From Prochilodus magdalenae (lineage: Eukaryota; Chordata; Actinopteri; Characiformes; Prochilodontidae): 64,000 nt of DNA. The translations under genes were made by a program, and so were the position numbers. Under the pieces are notes generated by a model, which searched no databases, was not told the DNA's origin, and saw only the letters and a list, made by a program, of their open reading frames with translations. Below, piece by piece: positions 1 to 14,500 of this stretch. Location: assembly GCA_024036415.1 (NCBI GenBank), contig JAMWET010001888.1, positions 382,001 through 446,000 of the forward strand. Reading direction: 5' to 3'. Positions within the stretch are counted from its first letter, which is position 1; every line of letters starts with the position of its first letter.

Positions 1-114
1 GGTCAAATATACACAGGGAAATTTAGTTTTAACCACATAGTTGAATTGGCAATATCAGCAAAAAAAAAAAAAAGGCTGACTGATTGAACTGTACATAATA
101 CAGTAGCATCTCCA

Positions 115-475
115 CCAGCTCCAGTAAAAGCTGTGATTGGAATTGGCATGAACTGGACAAGTTTCTGTTCAGACAAAATCCTATCAAATAATTGCACAGT
201 TGGGTCAGATTTGGTGGATGTCTTCGCTGGCACAACAAGAATTCCCCGTAGACTGGGATTTTAGCCACTGGTAGACCCGTATAACCGCATGCTTCCATAC
301 ACCTGCAGTTTCAGCGACTTCCTTCACACTATGGTCTTTGGCACGTCCAAATGCAGTCACTCCTTTTAGCCAATCATTAACATCTGCTTTGGAGCCATTT
401 TCCACACATGGAACAAGACATTCACTGCACTGTACCACCTCTTCTCAATCTATGAATCTCACACCCCGCAGGTGC
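115..475 (-). mobile_element. Tc1-like relic fragment
   Basis: The minus strand reads [40 protein letters not shown] and [12 protein letters not shown], the same transposase N-terminal remnant. Termini not resolved. Confidence 0.75.
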
Positions 476-637
476 CCCAGCGTCCATGTGCAGGGGTCTA
501 AACGTACTTTTAATGAGTTTACATACACATAGAATATAGTCCTGTTGTCAAGACTCAGTTACCCCTCACAGTAAGATTTAAAGAGTGGTCAAGACGGTCA
601 AAAGAGTGACATATGTTACCGTGTTGGATTTACTCAC

Positions 638-3600
638 ATCCAGTAAGGCCATCTCTGGGTGGTCCTCTCCACACACGAGCAGCAGGAGGTAGCGGGCGCG
701 GTATAGCAGCCGCAGGGCAGCGGCCCCCTGCCCACCCGCAAAACAATAAAGACCAAGATGTTTCTACAAATGGAGAAAAACAGGAAGCCACATCAGTAAG
801 ACTATGCTTTTAAGAGTACAACTTCATCATTATCATTATTATGAGAACAACTGAAGCACTATGTAATTATCACCTTACATACCTAACCTGATTTTACAAA
901 ACCAAGTATCCTGTTGCCTGAATCTTAATAGAGGTGATGTATACATACCGAAACATCCCATAATCAAAAGATGAAGGATGATGTCATACATATGCAGTAC
1001 GAATATGCCAGCTTGTAGGCTTGTAAGGCAGAGAAAATATTTAACATGTTCCAGTCACCGTACTCACCCGACTCAGCCTTCTCTACTTTCAGTAACAAAG
1101 ACAGATGAAGTTTATGAGGTACACACACTGAAGATGCTCCAGCACTCACGTATTCCTGTATGGTGTTAGGATGCTCAATCCCCAGGACTCTCTCACTGAT
1201 CAGTACAGCCCTCTGCTGGTGACTCAGAGCCTGGCAAGATAAAGCAGTTCAGAGGTCTGGTTATGACACAAGAACAGACGAGATTCAGGGTATAATTAAT
1301 GAGAGCTGCTACGTGGCATACACAGCCGATTCATCCATCTACATGTCTATTTTAATACCAGTGAATGATGATCTGTCAGACAGGGCTGCACCAAACTGAC
1401 ATTCCTCTCTAATGAATATAACCACAAACGCCAATTCCAAACCCAATTCCCAACCCAATTCCAAACCCAGTTCCAAACCCAATTCCAAACCCAATTCCAA
1501 ACCCAATTCCAAACCCAATTCCAAACCCAATTCCCAACCCAATTCCAAACCCAATTCCAAACCCACTTCCAAACCCAATTCCAAACCCAATTCCAAACCC
1601 AATTCCAAACCCAATTCCAAACCCACTTCCAAACCCACTTCCAAAACAGCCACTTCATTATCTACAGTCCTATTTTAATACCAGTGAATAATGATCTATC
1701 AGACAGGGCTGCACCAAACCTACATTCTTCTCTAATGAATAAAACCACAAACCCCATTTCCAAACCCAATTCCAAACCCAGTTCCAAAACAGCTGCTTCA
1801 CCAGCTACATGCCTATTTTAATACCAGTAAATAATGATCCATCAGATCACCATTCTTCTGTAACGAATATAACTGCATAGGCTTGGGAATATTTGTCAGT
1901 AAACAGAGTTTTTGCTGCATCTACAAGTTAAAACTACACAAAGAAGAAGCAACGTATCAGCAACATCCAGAAATACCTCCGACTTCACTGGGCTAAAGCG
2001 CATCTAGTATGGACTGACGCAAAGAGGAAACGTGCCGTGGTCCAATCCGAGTCCACTGCTCAGACGTTTTTCAGAAATAATTATCATTATGGGGCAAAAA
2101 GAACTGTCCCAGTCGTTACTAAGTCTAATAGCCAGGGTGTGTCATGGTATGGAGGTGCTTTCGTGGGTGACCTGCACATCTGTCAAGGTACTAACAATGC
2201 TGAGGGGTACATACGTATTTTGGAGCCAAGTTTGCTGCTATCTAAACTTTTGTTTCTCAACTCTTGTCCTGGAGTCAACCTCCTGTCCTGCCTCCAGCAC
2301 ACTTGATCCAGCACCACGGCTCAGTAACAGCAGCCTTTGGGGTTTAAATTAGGTGTGTTACAGCAGGGAGAGCCCTAAAATGTGCAGGACAGTGGGCCTT
2401 GTGGGACTTGAGAAACACTGATCTATTTGAGGGACGTTCCTGTTTGTCGTAGCAGGATAATGCCAAACCGCATTCCACATAAGCTCACCGGACAAAACAT
2501 AGTGCACCTATCCTGTTCAAGGTGGTACTAACTTCTTCAGGTGATGCTGCATGAGGATGTGCTGCCAGGTGTGAGTGACGAGATTCATAGATTGAGAAGA
2601 GGTGGTACAGTGCAGTGAATGTCTCGTTCCATGTGTGGAAAATGGCTCCAAAGCAGGTGTTAATGATTGGCTAAAAGAAGCAAATACATTTGGGCGAGCC
2701 AAAGACCATAGTGTGAAGGAAGTGGCAGAATCTGCAGGTGTATGGAAGCTTAGATTTAAATCCCTTGTTGATCCCACAGTGGGGAAATTTAGCCTCTGCA
2801 TTTAACCCATCCGTGAAGTGAAACACCCACAAACACACTCACTAGTGAACCCACTAGGGGGCAGTGAGCACACTTAGCCAGAGCGGTGGGCAGCCCTATC
2901 TACGACGCCCGGGGAGCAGTTGGGGGTTAGGTGCCTTGCTCAAGGGCACCTCAGTCGTTACTGTAGGCTCAGGCAATCGAACCAGTGACCCTCCGGTCAC
3001 AAGGCTGGTTCCCTAACCTCCAGCCCATGACTGCCCCCGAGGAAGGTATTGAACTTTGTGTCTGGCGCCTTAGACCGCTCGGCCATCCTGACACATCAAA
3101 CACATTATGGTCATATGGATCTCCAACAGTGTTAAAAATCCCAGTCTACAGGGAATTCTCCTTAGAACTGTGTCAGGGAAGGGATCCACCAAATCTGGCC
3201 CAACTGCACAATTCAAGAATGTCCGAACATTGACGTGTCTTATATACATAAACTTGTACATGCCAAATCCAATCCCAGCTGTTATTGGTGCTTGTGAAGG
3301 TACTGCATGTTATTAGATACATTACAGCTGACTAAATGTTTTGTCCAATGAGCTCACAGTAGAAAGAAGGTGGCTTTATCAGACTCACTTGCTTATCAAA
3401 AATGTAGGTATCACATTATGAACCAGCATATTTCTGAGCTGAAGAAATTCTATCTCAAGCAAGAATGAAAAAAAAATCCAAATAGTCCAAATCCCATCTA
3501 ATGCCAGACTAAAGGAGCAAACTTGTCTTGGCTGATCAGCTACGTTTACGAAAAGGAGCATCCACATAATATCCCCTCCTTGATCCACATGATAAAGCGT

Positions 3601-6600
3601 ACCATACCTCAGCGTAGTCTCCCAGGATGTAGTAAATTCGACCCAGCAGACGGAGACAGGTGCAGACATCCCGGTGTAGAGCCCCATACACATTAGTGAA
3701 CAGCCCCAAAGCCTGGCTAATCAGCTCACACCCTTCTTTCAGACAGCCTGAGGAGACAATAAGGAGGGTGCAAGTCAGAGCAGCAATCATTACAGTTCAT
3801 CCCTGCTCATTATTATTAGACACAGCTGCAGCCCATAGCAGGGGCAGTCTTTATGCAAGGCAAAGGTAAGATGCCATACAATGTATATATTCATCTCCTG
3901 AGCCGCTTATCTTTCCGGGTCAGGGGGGATGCTGAAGCCTATTGTAACACTCATTGGGTGTAAGGCAGGAAACACTCTGCACAGGCTGCAAGTACATCAC
4001 AGACTAGGAAAATATAAATCTATGATAATCAAAAGAATAGCTGCACCCAGAGGGAAGTGTGGGATTGCAGGGCTATTGGGAAGGAAGTTAAAGTCACCAG
4101 GAACAATACATTTTACATTTAGACTGATATGGGTAATATTTACTGAGCTACACATACAGAAGTAGTGTCTCTCAGTATGGCTTCGAGCCGGGATGTCTGC
4201 TAACACAACATGCCAGACGGCGGCATGGAGCTGTGGAGGTTGCTAATGGTGTCCTGTGATAATCCATCCCATGCAGCTTGAATATTCTCACACAGTTCCT
4301 GCAGATTTTGCAGGAGGGGTGGAGGTGGAGTGACACCGGGCCTTCTGGATGTGTGATGCTTGACAACAAACCATTCATCTTGGTGCTGGCTACAGTGCCT
4401 CCACACACAGAGTCATTAATTGTCTTGACCGATGTCAAGCCTGCCCGCCAAGTTTCACTCCTGTCAGCTGATTCCTTCTGGGTGCAGCTATTTTGTGCAA
4501 CTACTTTGAAGATAAGTGTGGATTTAAAAATGCTAATGAATCATTGTCATAACCTCCCACAGTTATAATGGTTCTGTTGGACTATTCGTCTTTTTACCGA
4601 ATGACACTGCATACTGGATGGACTGTGTTAGATGGCAGTTTCTCTGTGGTGTTGCAGTAAACACAGGCAGCTCATGTACAGATGAAAATGTGGTTTAACT
4701 GCTTATACGGATGACCTCCCGGAGAGACACCTGACTTACAGGTTGCCAAAATACAGAGCCAACAAAGGCTTTGTGGCTAGGTATAAAGTCAGAACCCATA
4801 CTGCCTGGATCCGAACAGTGACTCCACATTCAAGTTCAGGGGGCTGTGTTGTGAGGACAAACAGCTGACTTCCAAATTAATAGGGTTATTTGAATTACAT
4901 TTTAGCACTTCCTGAGACCCCCTCACTGACTGACTGACCTGTGTACTACAGCTTGTTCACTTTACACATCTATACAAACAGCCACCTTACCTTGCACATG
5001 TATTATCCATAGTGTAATTCTGCCTCCATATACTGTCCTATACATATCCTGTACATGCCGCATATTTTGGACATCCTTGCACTTCCTGCACATCCTCACT
5101 TTACATATTCATACTGTTTTTATTTATATTTATATTGCAGCTGTTACTGTAGTTTACTACCATTCTACCATTGAGTGCAAAGTCCAAATGTAAATATCTT
5201 AATTTTATATTGAATATTACTGCTTTTTTAATTGTTTATTGTTTCTTCTTGGAGAGTGTCATACTAAATTTGAGTGTATGTATAAGTATAATGACAATAA
5301 AGATTCTATTATATAAAAATTCTATTCTATTCTATTCAGAATTTCATACTTCAGAATGAAGGAAGATCCACTACCACATTGGCCCTGACTGGACACAACT
5401 GTCGTTTTGAATGAAACTGCCAAGCGTAGCTCTGAATGATTGTTCACATGATCTGCCCCACTTGAATCCATTCCAACGGGACCATAATGCTCTTAGAAGC
5501 ATCCCAATCATCACGATTGCATGTGATGTCCATGTGATGCATGAAGAAACTATAGTGTAAGATCCCCCTGTGCTCACCTTGCTGGACCTTGGCCTGACCA
5601 CAGTGTAGCAGATAGAGGCCATCACTAGCCCTGGGGCTGATGTGCTTCACTATGGGGAAAATGTTGAGGATGTCTTCCTCTGTGAACACTGGCTTGTGCT
5701 TAGCATCAAAGTGATACTCTCGGATAAGGATCTGATGGGGTCAGACGGGGAGAAGGAGGGAGAAATAAAGCAGAGGGATGTTACCAAGCTGCCAGAGAGA
5801 GAGAACATTCAGTGTCAGCAGGCTTCGCAGTTCAGGTCGATGCTGTCTTACCTGGATGCCAGTTTTGATGGAAAGCTCTCTGAGCAGTGTAATCCTTTGC
5901 AGGCCGCATTCACCCACAGCCTGCTCTACACTCTCACTGCAAGCACAAACAAGGTTCTAGTGAGTGACAGATGAACTATGCCTGACTATTACTGTATATG
6001 TACATGATGAACCCAAACTAACTTCAAAGATGTCCATGTATTTGGCTGTGAGTTATCTAATGTACTTATGGTAATAACTTCAGGCTCCTGCAGATGGCGC
6101 TGTATGAGGAAGATGGGGCTATAAATACCTGCTGGGTGTAAATGACGGCATCCATAGATTGAGAAGAGGTGCAGTGAATGTCTCGTTCCATGTGTGGAAA
6201 ATGGCTCCAAAGCAGATGTTAATGATTGGCTAAAGGGATTGATTTGAGTTTGGGCGTGCCAAAGACCATAGTGTAAACATAGTGCAGCTACGTACAAATC
6301 AGTAGGCACGATCTGGTGTGTTGTGTTTACTAAACTGGAGAAGGAGGGAGAAATAAAGCAGAGAGATGTTACCAAGCTGCCAGATAGAGATACGTGTTGT
6401 TTACTGACCCCTATAGAACCCCCTCCATGAAAGCGCCCTGAGTAGATGGTTCTACTATGTCCCCAGTTGTGATGCCACTGTATCTGACCCCCCTCCTTTC
6501 CTTACACTACTGTTGCTACCACTGCTGTTTCACAACACTTCCCAAAAACTACATCTTGATCTACAAACTGGCTTCATAATAAAGCAGGCTGTCGAAACAC

Positions 6601-6863
6601 AGTTCCTCTAGCTCTAACCATTGCAAGCTGTAATGGAAGTATTCCAGAGCTTCAGCCTGGATAGATCTCCAGAGCTCAGTGGCGGTCAGGCCAGCCCAGG
6701 CCGTCACTCCCCCGCCCACAGAGCCCCGGCTCCGCCTCCGCCGGCTCCTGCGCCTGGACGCCAGTCTGTCCATCTGCTGTGTCCCTGCCAAATCAGGTGA
6801 GGAGCTGAGGAAGCAGTTGAGGAAATGGCTGACTGAGGCAGACAGGGCAGATGGCTCCACAGC
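638..6863 (-). CDS. cluh: cluh exons 16-21: C-terminal region and TPR repeats (partial)
   Basis: Exons 6863-6619, 5936-5852, 5731-5578, 3747-3608, 1230-1150 and 763-638 encode residues of about 1285-1561. Exon 16 has [17 protein letters not shown], then an Arg/Ser-rich basic run ([11 protein letters not shown]), then [20 protein letters not shown]. Exons 17-18 give [37 protein letters not shown] and GQAKVQQG. Exons 19-21 form tetratricopeptide repeats: [36 protein letters not shown], and [20 protein letters not shown] followed by EMALLD. The gene continues beyond position 1. The arginine run is longer than in CLUH proteins I know, and a direct repeat of about 53 bases flanks exon 17. Confidence 0.92.
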
Positions 6864-9800
6864 CTGAGAGCAAAATAGGCAAAAGCCATATTACAGCAGT
6901 AAGCTCTGAAGCGTCTGCGAGGCAGGGTCAAAAAAACAACAGCATATGCAGATCAAACTAATATAGGACTGTGGAAACGTGTGAGCCTACCGAACAGTGG
7001 CTAAAACCTATATCATTATAAGGAATACAAACAAACATCGGGTAACATTTCCCATGAGTCCTGCATTTATGAGGAAGTGCATTTATTTATATAAAAAATA
7101 TATATTAGGGCTGTACCCAACTCAGAATTTTGTCAGTCAAATCGGATTCGCCCGTCCTGGTCAACGATTTGACTATTCGTTCATGTTTTTTTCTCCATGT
7201 ACATTATTATCTAGTAATCAGTAAATCAATCTGTACACGTTTCAGATCTGATGTCCTCCTCATTTAGAAAGTCAGCAGAGTCACAGGATCATATTTCTGA
7301 ACTAAAAGAGGCGGGGCTTATGATGATAGATCTGAACTGGAGCCTGATTTTATTACAGGATATAGCGTTAGGCAGCAGCGCGTATTTGGAGAACCCTTCG
7401 TCTTTCATCTCTTATAAATAATGAACTGCTGAATAAAACCAGATTAGTCCATATTTAAATTATTTATAGATGAAAGGAAGAATGGTAGACCTGAAACCGT
7501 ATATTATATTACCCGCGCTGAAATCAGTATCTCTCATTTATCGGCAGGCATATTAAGTGACTGTACTTATCCTTAAATAAAAATAATCTTAGCTGTAGAC
7601 GAATAAATAAACATATCTGTAATTTAGGTTCTAAAATAATGTAATTATAATAAAACAAACGTCTTCGGTCCGTTTTTCCTTCACTGCAAACAGCCGTTAT
7701 GTCTAAACTGAAAGTCAGCTCCCTCGTTTGGAGCAGTGTTGGGTGTCTGACTGAATGAAGAGCAGAATTCGGTTTCATTTGTTCGGGGGTCTCTTCTTCA
7801 AAACTTCCTCCAGACTTTCTCTGAGCCATCGTTCACCCCGTGTGTCTCAGCTTCACAGCTTCAGCTGCCTTCAGCGGTGAACCACCAGCGCACGTTGTCA
7901 CGTGGATTTAATTTTTTAGCAAGCATGCGTCATAGTTCAACTAGAACTTACATATATATTTATTAATCCCGTTTTAATAATTATTAAAATATCTTTTTAC
8001 ATTCTTGAAGTTCTTGTGCATTTCTGTAAGCTTTAGTCTGTTTTACGGAAGAAAAAAAAAGGTCAATGTTGTCAGTCGACTTGAAGGGTCTCAGTCGAGT
8101 TAAATGGTCGCCGACTGACGGTTCGGCTCGTCGACTTCTAGAGGGCAGCCCTACCTCATATAAATAATAAGGTGAATAAAAGTGAATACAGGTGAATACA
8201 GGTGAGTACAGATGTCCAGTAGGAGAAAAACATTGTGCTTTGGGAAAACTGAAGAATGTCAGTCTATTCAGGTAGAACCTAAAACTGAAATTATGAATAC
8301 TGAAAATAAGCATACAAGGTTCCCCTTAAAATAACACAGTTACAAGAACATAGGTTTGGTTCCTGCTCCGGCTATTGCATGGGTTTGTTAAACTCCATCG
8401 GCAGCACACTTCACATGGTTAATGAAGGACCGATGAGATAATATTAGGAGTCTTGCCCAAGGACTGCACAGTATAGTCACCCAGACTGGGAATTCGAACC
8501 CAGTGTCCTGCATGGGCACTGGTGGTACCTGCTGAGCTGACATGGTAAATGAACTGATGGCTTCCTCATGGAGAATTCTGAAACTGGTTATATTGTTACT
8601 CTGACATAAATATACATTGTACTATTCATTTGCACAGTAATCTAATGTTAGTGTATATTCTGATAAATAAGCTCCTAAACTCCTATTAGATATAAATCAT
8701 AAAGCTTTATCCCAGTGCAGCACATAAACAAAGCAACAGGATCTGATCAGTTGTGAAGCTCACAGCTGAAACTGTAGAAATGCATGGGGACCTACCAGCA
8801 GGTATGTCCTGAACAGATGTTTAGTGCATCTGGTGATCAGCTCACACAACGCAATCCTCTACAAGAAAACAAAAAAACACATCACTGCATAGATCTGCGA
8901 GATGGTGAACATACAGGGCACAGGTTTTAACTACACCTTCCTTCTGTGTTCCCTTATTGTCAGTTTAGGTCCACTCACTGTCTACAGACTTCATCTGTTT
9001 CTCTGTGTAACTTGTTTGCCTAACTTGATCAATGGTCGGGTGGTCCTGGGTTTAGTTTGGGGCAGTCGTGGGTTGGAAGTTAGGGAACCAGCCTTCTGAC
9101 CTGAGAGTTACCAGTTCGATTCCCTGAGCCAACAACACCGACTGAGGTGCCCTTGAGCAAGGCACCTAGCCCCCAACTGCTCCCCGGGCGCTGTGAATAG
9201 GGCTGCCCACCGCCCCGGGAGAGGTGCTCACTGCCCCCTTGTGTGTGTGTTTCACTTCACAGATGGGTTAAATGTGGAAGACAAATTTCTCTGTGTGTAA
9301 AAGCACATGTGACACAAAATCAAAAACCGTCTACCCACAGAATGATTGGCCTCACTAAAGTTTTTTTTTTACGTAATCAATTCAGCGCAAGTAGGACAAC
9401 ATATCCACACAGAATGCAAAATAAATTAATAGATAGTCTACACAAATATGACCCACCACAAATCTTCCTTCAAATTTATTAATTTTAAATAAATAATATT
9501 TAGCTTTATTGCATGCGGTAAAAGGCAAGTTACAAAAATCCGAAGGTGCACGCTTAGACTCGTGACAGCACATGAGTTCAGACGCGCAGCAATGGTGCCA
9601 TTTTTGGTACACACCAATTACGAGCCATTCAGTACATTAGCATATCAAAATTTATGGAATAGCGGTGTGTAAATTGATTATGAAGTGGTTTCGCCGGTGC
9701 CATCTGGCCCAAGTTATCCAGAATTGGTTTAGGGGCATCCTAAAATTTGCCCCACATGAGCCCAATCCAGACATTCCACTTGGATGCCTTGTTCAAACTC

Positions 9801-11322
9801 TGATAACTCACATCGCCTTGCCATGAGCACACTGGCCAGTGTTAAACCTCCCTCACAAAATACTTATTCAGACATGGACAATCCCAAGTCGGCTCCCGAG
9901 GTGTCGTAATGAAGTCCACTAAAGGTAATTCTGGCATGTAGTGGTCATTTTAACTGTGATTATTTGATTTGTGAAGAAATGATGTCACTTATTGGATGTC
10001 AATTACTCTGGTATGGGTCTCCTGGCGGGAGCAGGCTGAAATGGAGCAGGTCTACATTGCTATTGATACATGGATATTGTTATTGGATTTTGACAGGTGC
10101 GGAACGACTTTGGGTGTACCTGAGGGATACAAGGCGGTGTACCTGAAATAGTGCTCAGTGAGTGTAAGTCACAGAATAATTCCACAATGGATCATTATGA
10201 AATCAGGTATGTCACACACTCACATAAACGTGATCCAGTCTGAGTTTCTGAGGGTCCTTCTCAATGCAGTCCAGCACTGTACCCAGGTATCGTACACTGA
10301 TGCCATGTTGATGCAGAGCCTCAGTCAGGGTAACACCATCCATGGGCACCGTGGTGTGTTCAAGACAGCTCCTTATCTACATGACCACAGGAGAGCACCA
10401 CTGGTTCATCAAATAAAGTAAATTGTCACACACTCTGATCAGTTCAGACCAGGCATACATATAGATACCAATATGTTTACATGGGACTCCACCATGTTTT
10501 CAAAACTGCTGCAGAATTCAGCATCTGAAATCATGATTAAAGTCGTTTAGAAAATTCTCATGTCCACAAGGCCTGGTGTCAATCCAGCTCCACCCCTACC
10601 GTAAAATCTGCAGGAACTGTGTGAGAATTTTCAAGCTTCATGGGATGGATTTTCACAGGACACCATTAGGAACCTCTACAACTTGCTGCTGAGATGTCTG
10701 GCATGTTGTGTTGGCAAGCCTGACGGCCTAACGCTGTCCTAAGAGACACTACTTCTACATGTGTAGCTCAATAATTTTTCTCATATCAGTCTACAATTAT
10801 CTTCATTTATTGTTCCAGGAACATGAAGTGATGAAATATGTATGATATAGTATTAATATATTATTACATTATGCCAGCAGGCAGTGTAATTATAACCACA
10901 TTGTGCAATAACTTTCTAATAGAAGAATTTTAGAGGAGTTAAACTCTTTGAGATGATTTTCTTCCACCACCAACATTGCTGTGAAGAACTCTGAATCAGT
11001 GCGTGTCTCTGGAACTGAGCATCTCAAATCAAACTGATCTAAAAACCTCTTTCTCATTCTCCTTTAAATACGACGGAGAGACAGACGGACAGGTGCACAG
11101 TGTCAATAAACATTAGATTGATTTGTGTTATTCTGATAATAAATAATAAGCACTCACTAAGGCAGGGATCTGACTGGAAATGAGGAAAGCTGCGGCGTCC
11201 TTTAAGAGCTGTTTCTGTTCCCGAATATCCTTAGTACTTTCCATTGGGAATCGCACACCTTGAACATGATAGATAGATAGATAGATGGATAGATGGATAG
11301 ATACACAGATAGATAGATAGAC

Positions 11323-11414
<92 letters not shown>

Positions 11415-11531
11415 GGATGGATGGATGGATGGATGGATTGATGGATGAATGGATGGGTGGATGGATAGATAGATGGATGGATGGATGGATGGGTGGATGG
11501 ATGGATGGGTGGATGGATAGATAGATAGATG

Positions 11532-11595
<64 letters not shown>

Positions 11596-14500
11596 CTTTA
11601 TTGATCCCAGAGGGAAATTCAAGAACATGAACACATGCCTCACCAATGCGAACCAATAAACATCAAACACACTGAGCTATGCAATAACAGGGAAATGTCA
11701 CAAAGGGCTATACGACCATCAAGCCATTTTAATTATGAATCCAGCCACGTTTCTCGGGTGTTCATAGGTGCTTCTAACTGCACTACATTTACGCTCCCAT
11801 AGACAAATAGGAATGGGCCAAGAGTAGCTTTAACAAACCTACCTGGTGAGAAAACGTTAGGGTTGAAGCGAATGTCAAAGCTGCTTGGGATGGAAGAAGG
11901 CTTGGGAGAACTGTTCTGGACATCTGTGTGTGGAGTTACATCATCAGTATCCTGACCGGAGAGTTTTGGAGCTGGATTTGGACCGTGGAGAGGAGATCCA
12001 GCAGTTTTGACGCAGTTGTCTTCTTGCTCTGTGTCTTTAGAGACTGCCTCCAACACCAAGTAATACCTGAAGTACCAAAAGGTGAAGATGTAAGTAGAGT
12101 ATAAATCAACATAAAATCCAGACAGTGATACTTAAATGGACAGTTCTGTTATCCTGCGCTACTAAAACGTATGAGAGGGTTGTCTGCGTTTAAATGGGGA
12201 AATTGAGGGAAGTAAGACCTTGTTAGGAGCAGTTTGATGTGGGACACACTGTTCTAGGTAAACTAACAGGGGGCTTTATGCTTTTCTGATTTTCCCCTTG
12301 CCTTTAGTTTGTTGTTTTGCTTTTTATGCGTGCAAATAGTCTGTAATGGAGAAACAGAAGCCTGTAATTTGTAGTAGAATAGACCCCATATGTAAAGTTC
12401 TTTGTACTGACAATCAGCATAAGAGGTCCCCTTTAAGAAGTCACAATTGTGGTGAAAGGAACCAGACATCAGTAGAGCTCAATGCCTCTACAAGCTCAAC
12501 AAAAAGTTATCCCAAGAAATGATTACAACACTGTCAAATTGTCTGTCTGATGTTTGCTTATTTATTTATTTATTGTTTGTTTGTTTGTAAGAAGAGACAA
12601 CATAAATTAAATTAATCGATATTCAACATTCAGCCTGACTGCTCATTTTTAACGCTAGTCCCATCACCAGATGCCATTAGGAAACAAATACAATAATTTT
12701 CTATAAAATATTTTACTAATATCCATTTTAATATCTATACATTGTTGTGCAATAGCAAATTAGGTTTTTTGGCTAAAAGGTACCTTTAAAAGCCAATTAT
12801 GGTGGAGATGTACAGGGGTTGGACAATAAAACTGAAGCACCTGTCATTTTAGTGTGGGAGGTCTCATGGCTAAATTGGACCAGCCTGGTGGCCAGTCTTC
12901 ATTAACTGCACATTGCACCAGTAAGAGCAGAGTGTGAAGGTTCAGTTAGCAGGTAAGAGCACAGTTCTGCTCAAAATACTGCAATGCACACAGCATTATG
13001 GGTGACATACCAGAGTTCAAAAGAGGACAAACTGTTGGTGCACGTCTTGCTGGCGCATCTGTGACCAAGTCAGCAAGTCTTTGTGATGTATCAAGAGCCA
13101 CGGTATCCAGGGTAATGTCAGCATACCACCAAGAAGGACGAACCTCCACCAGCATCACGTAGTGACCTGGCCACTATCCTGCAAGAAGAATGGCTTAAAA
13201 TCCCTCTGACCACTGTGCAGGACGCAGTATATGTCATTCCCAAGACGAACTGACGCTGTATTGGCCGCAAAAGGAGGCCCTACACCATACTAATAAATGA
13301 TTGTGGTCTAAAACCAGGTGTTTCAGTTTCATTGTCCAACCCCTGTACATGAACGGCACTGTAAGGTGAAGTAGTACCCATAACTGTTTTGAGATTTGCC
13401 ACTGTTGTACCATGTAGTATATATTACCATATGACACAGGTAGGTTCACTTGTCATTTAACCCAGGAAATAAACAGATTCTATTTGCACCCTGGTTCCTA
13501 TCACCACCACGCTACAATTCGAATGAAACCACTCTGAATGACTTTGATGACTAAATTATGCAAACAATTTAAAATTTCATATGTAATGATGGAATAAGTA
13601 AGGGATTCCAGTATTAGAGTGAAAGGATGCGTTTCCTGGGGAAACTAGTACCCTGTTGGGTCGCCTCTAGCCTAGATACAAGATGAGATGCAGTTGGGCA
13701 TGGAGGCATACAGGTTCTATATGGCATCCTGCCACACAGTTGCCCACAGATGTTGCAGCTGGGCCTGTAGATCCTGCATTCTCGTAGGCTGTCAAAGCTG
13801 GTCTCCTGGCTGGTCCCATAAATTCTTCACTGGCCATAAATCTGGTGACCAGGTAGCCAAGGGAAGTGCTGCAATCGAGCAGAGACGTTCCTGGGAAACC
13901 CTTGTCGTGTGTGGGTGAGCATTATCCTGGCATATGTCCTGCACATACTACTGTTAGCTGTTAGTGTCCCCCGTATGACCCCTACTAGGGTGATGGGTTC
14001 TCAGATCATCACTCCAGCAGTTGGGTCTATGTGTTGCTTCACAGCGATCACCACAAGGCCTCCGTACTCAAGCTTATCGGGTCCCAAGCAGAACCTAGAT
14101 TCGTCGCTAAAGGTGATGGGGTTCCAGTCCGTAGCAGTACAGGTTTATAGTTCACGACCCCACTGCAAACGAAGGCGACAGTAGCTGGTAAGCTCCAGGA
14201 AAAAGTCCAGAGAGAGACACTGGGTGTGTCATGAAGGTGCCACCTGTAACTACATGGTGGACAAGAAAACTGGGAGTTGGTTGTGCTTGTCAGCAGATCA
14301 AACAACATAACCAGACCACACCTGTAATCATTTCCATACCTGCCTTAGTCATAACTGCATGGCATGTTTTGCAGCAGCCTGGCGTTATTTTTCTCAGTGG
14401 GTGTATGAGTGTATGGGAAGGTGTTCACCTGTGCTTTACGAAAGCCTCGATCAGCTCCTGCCTCAGACATGCTAGACGATGTGGGTGTTGCCGTGGAAAA

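Noticed and set aside
1339..1678. ORFs of NSKP and LGLE repeats
   Set aside because: Translation of the 12-bp minisatellite on both strands.
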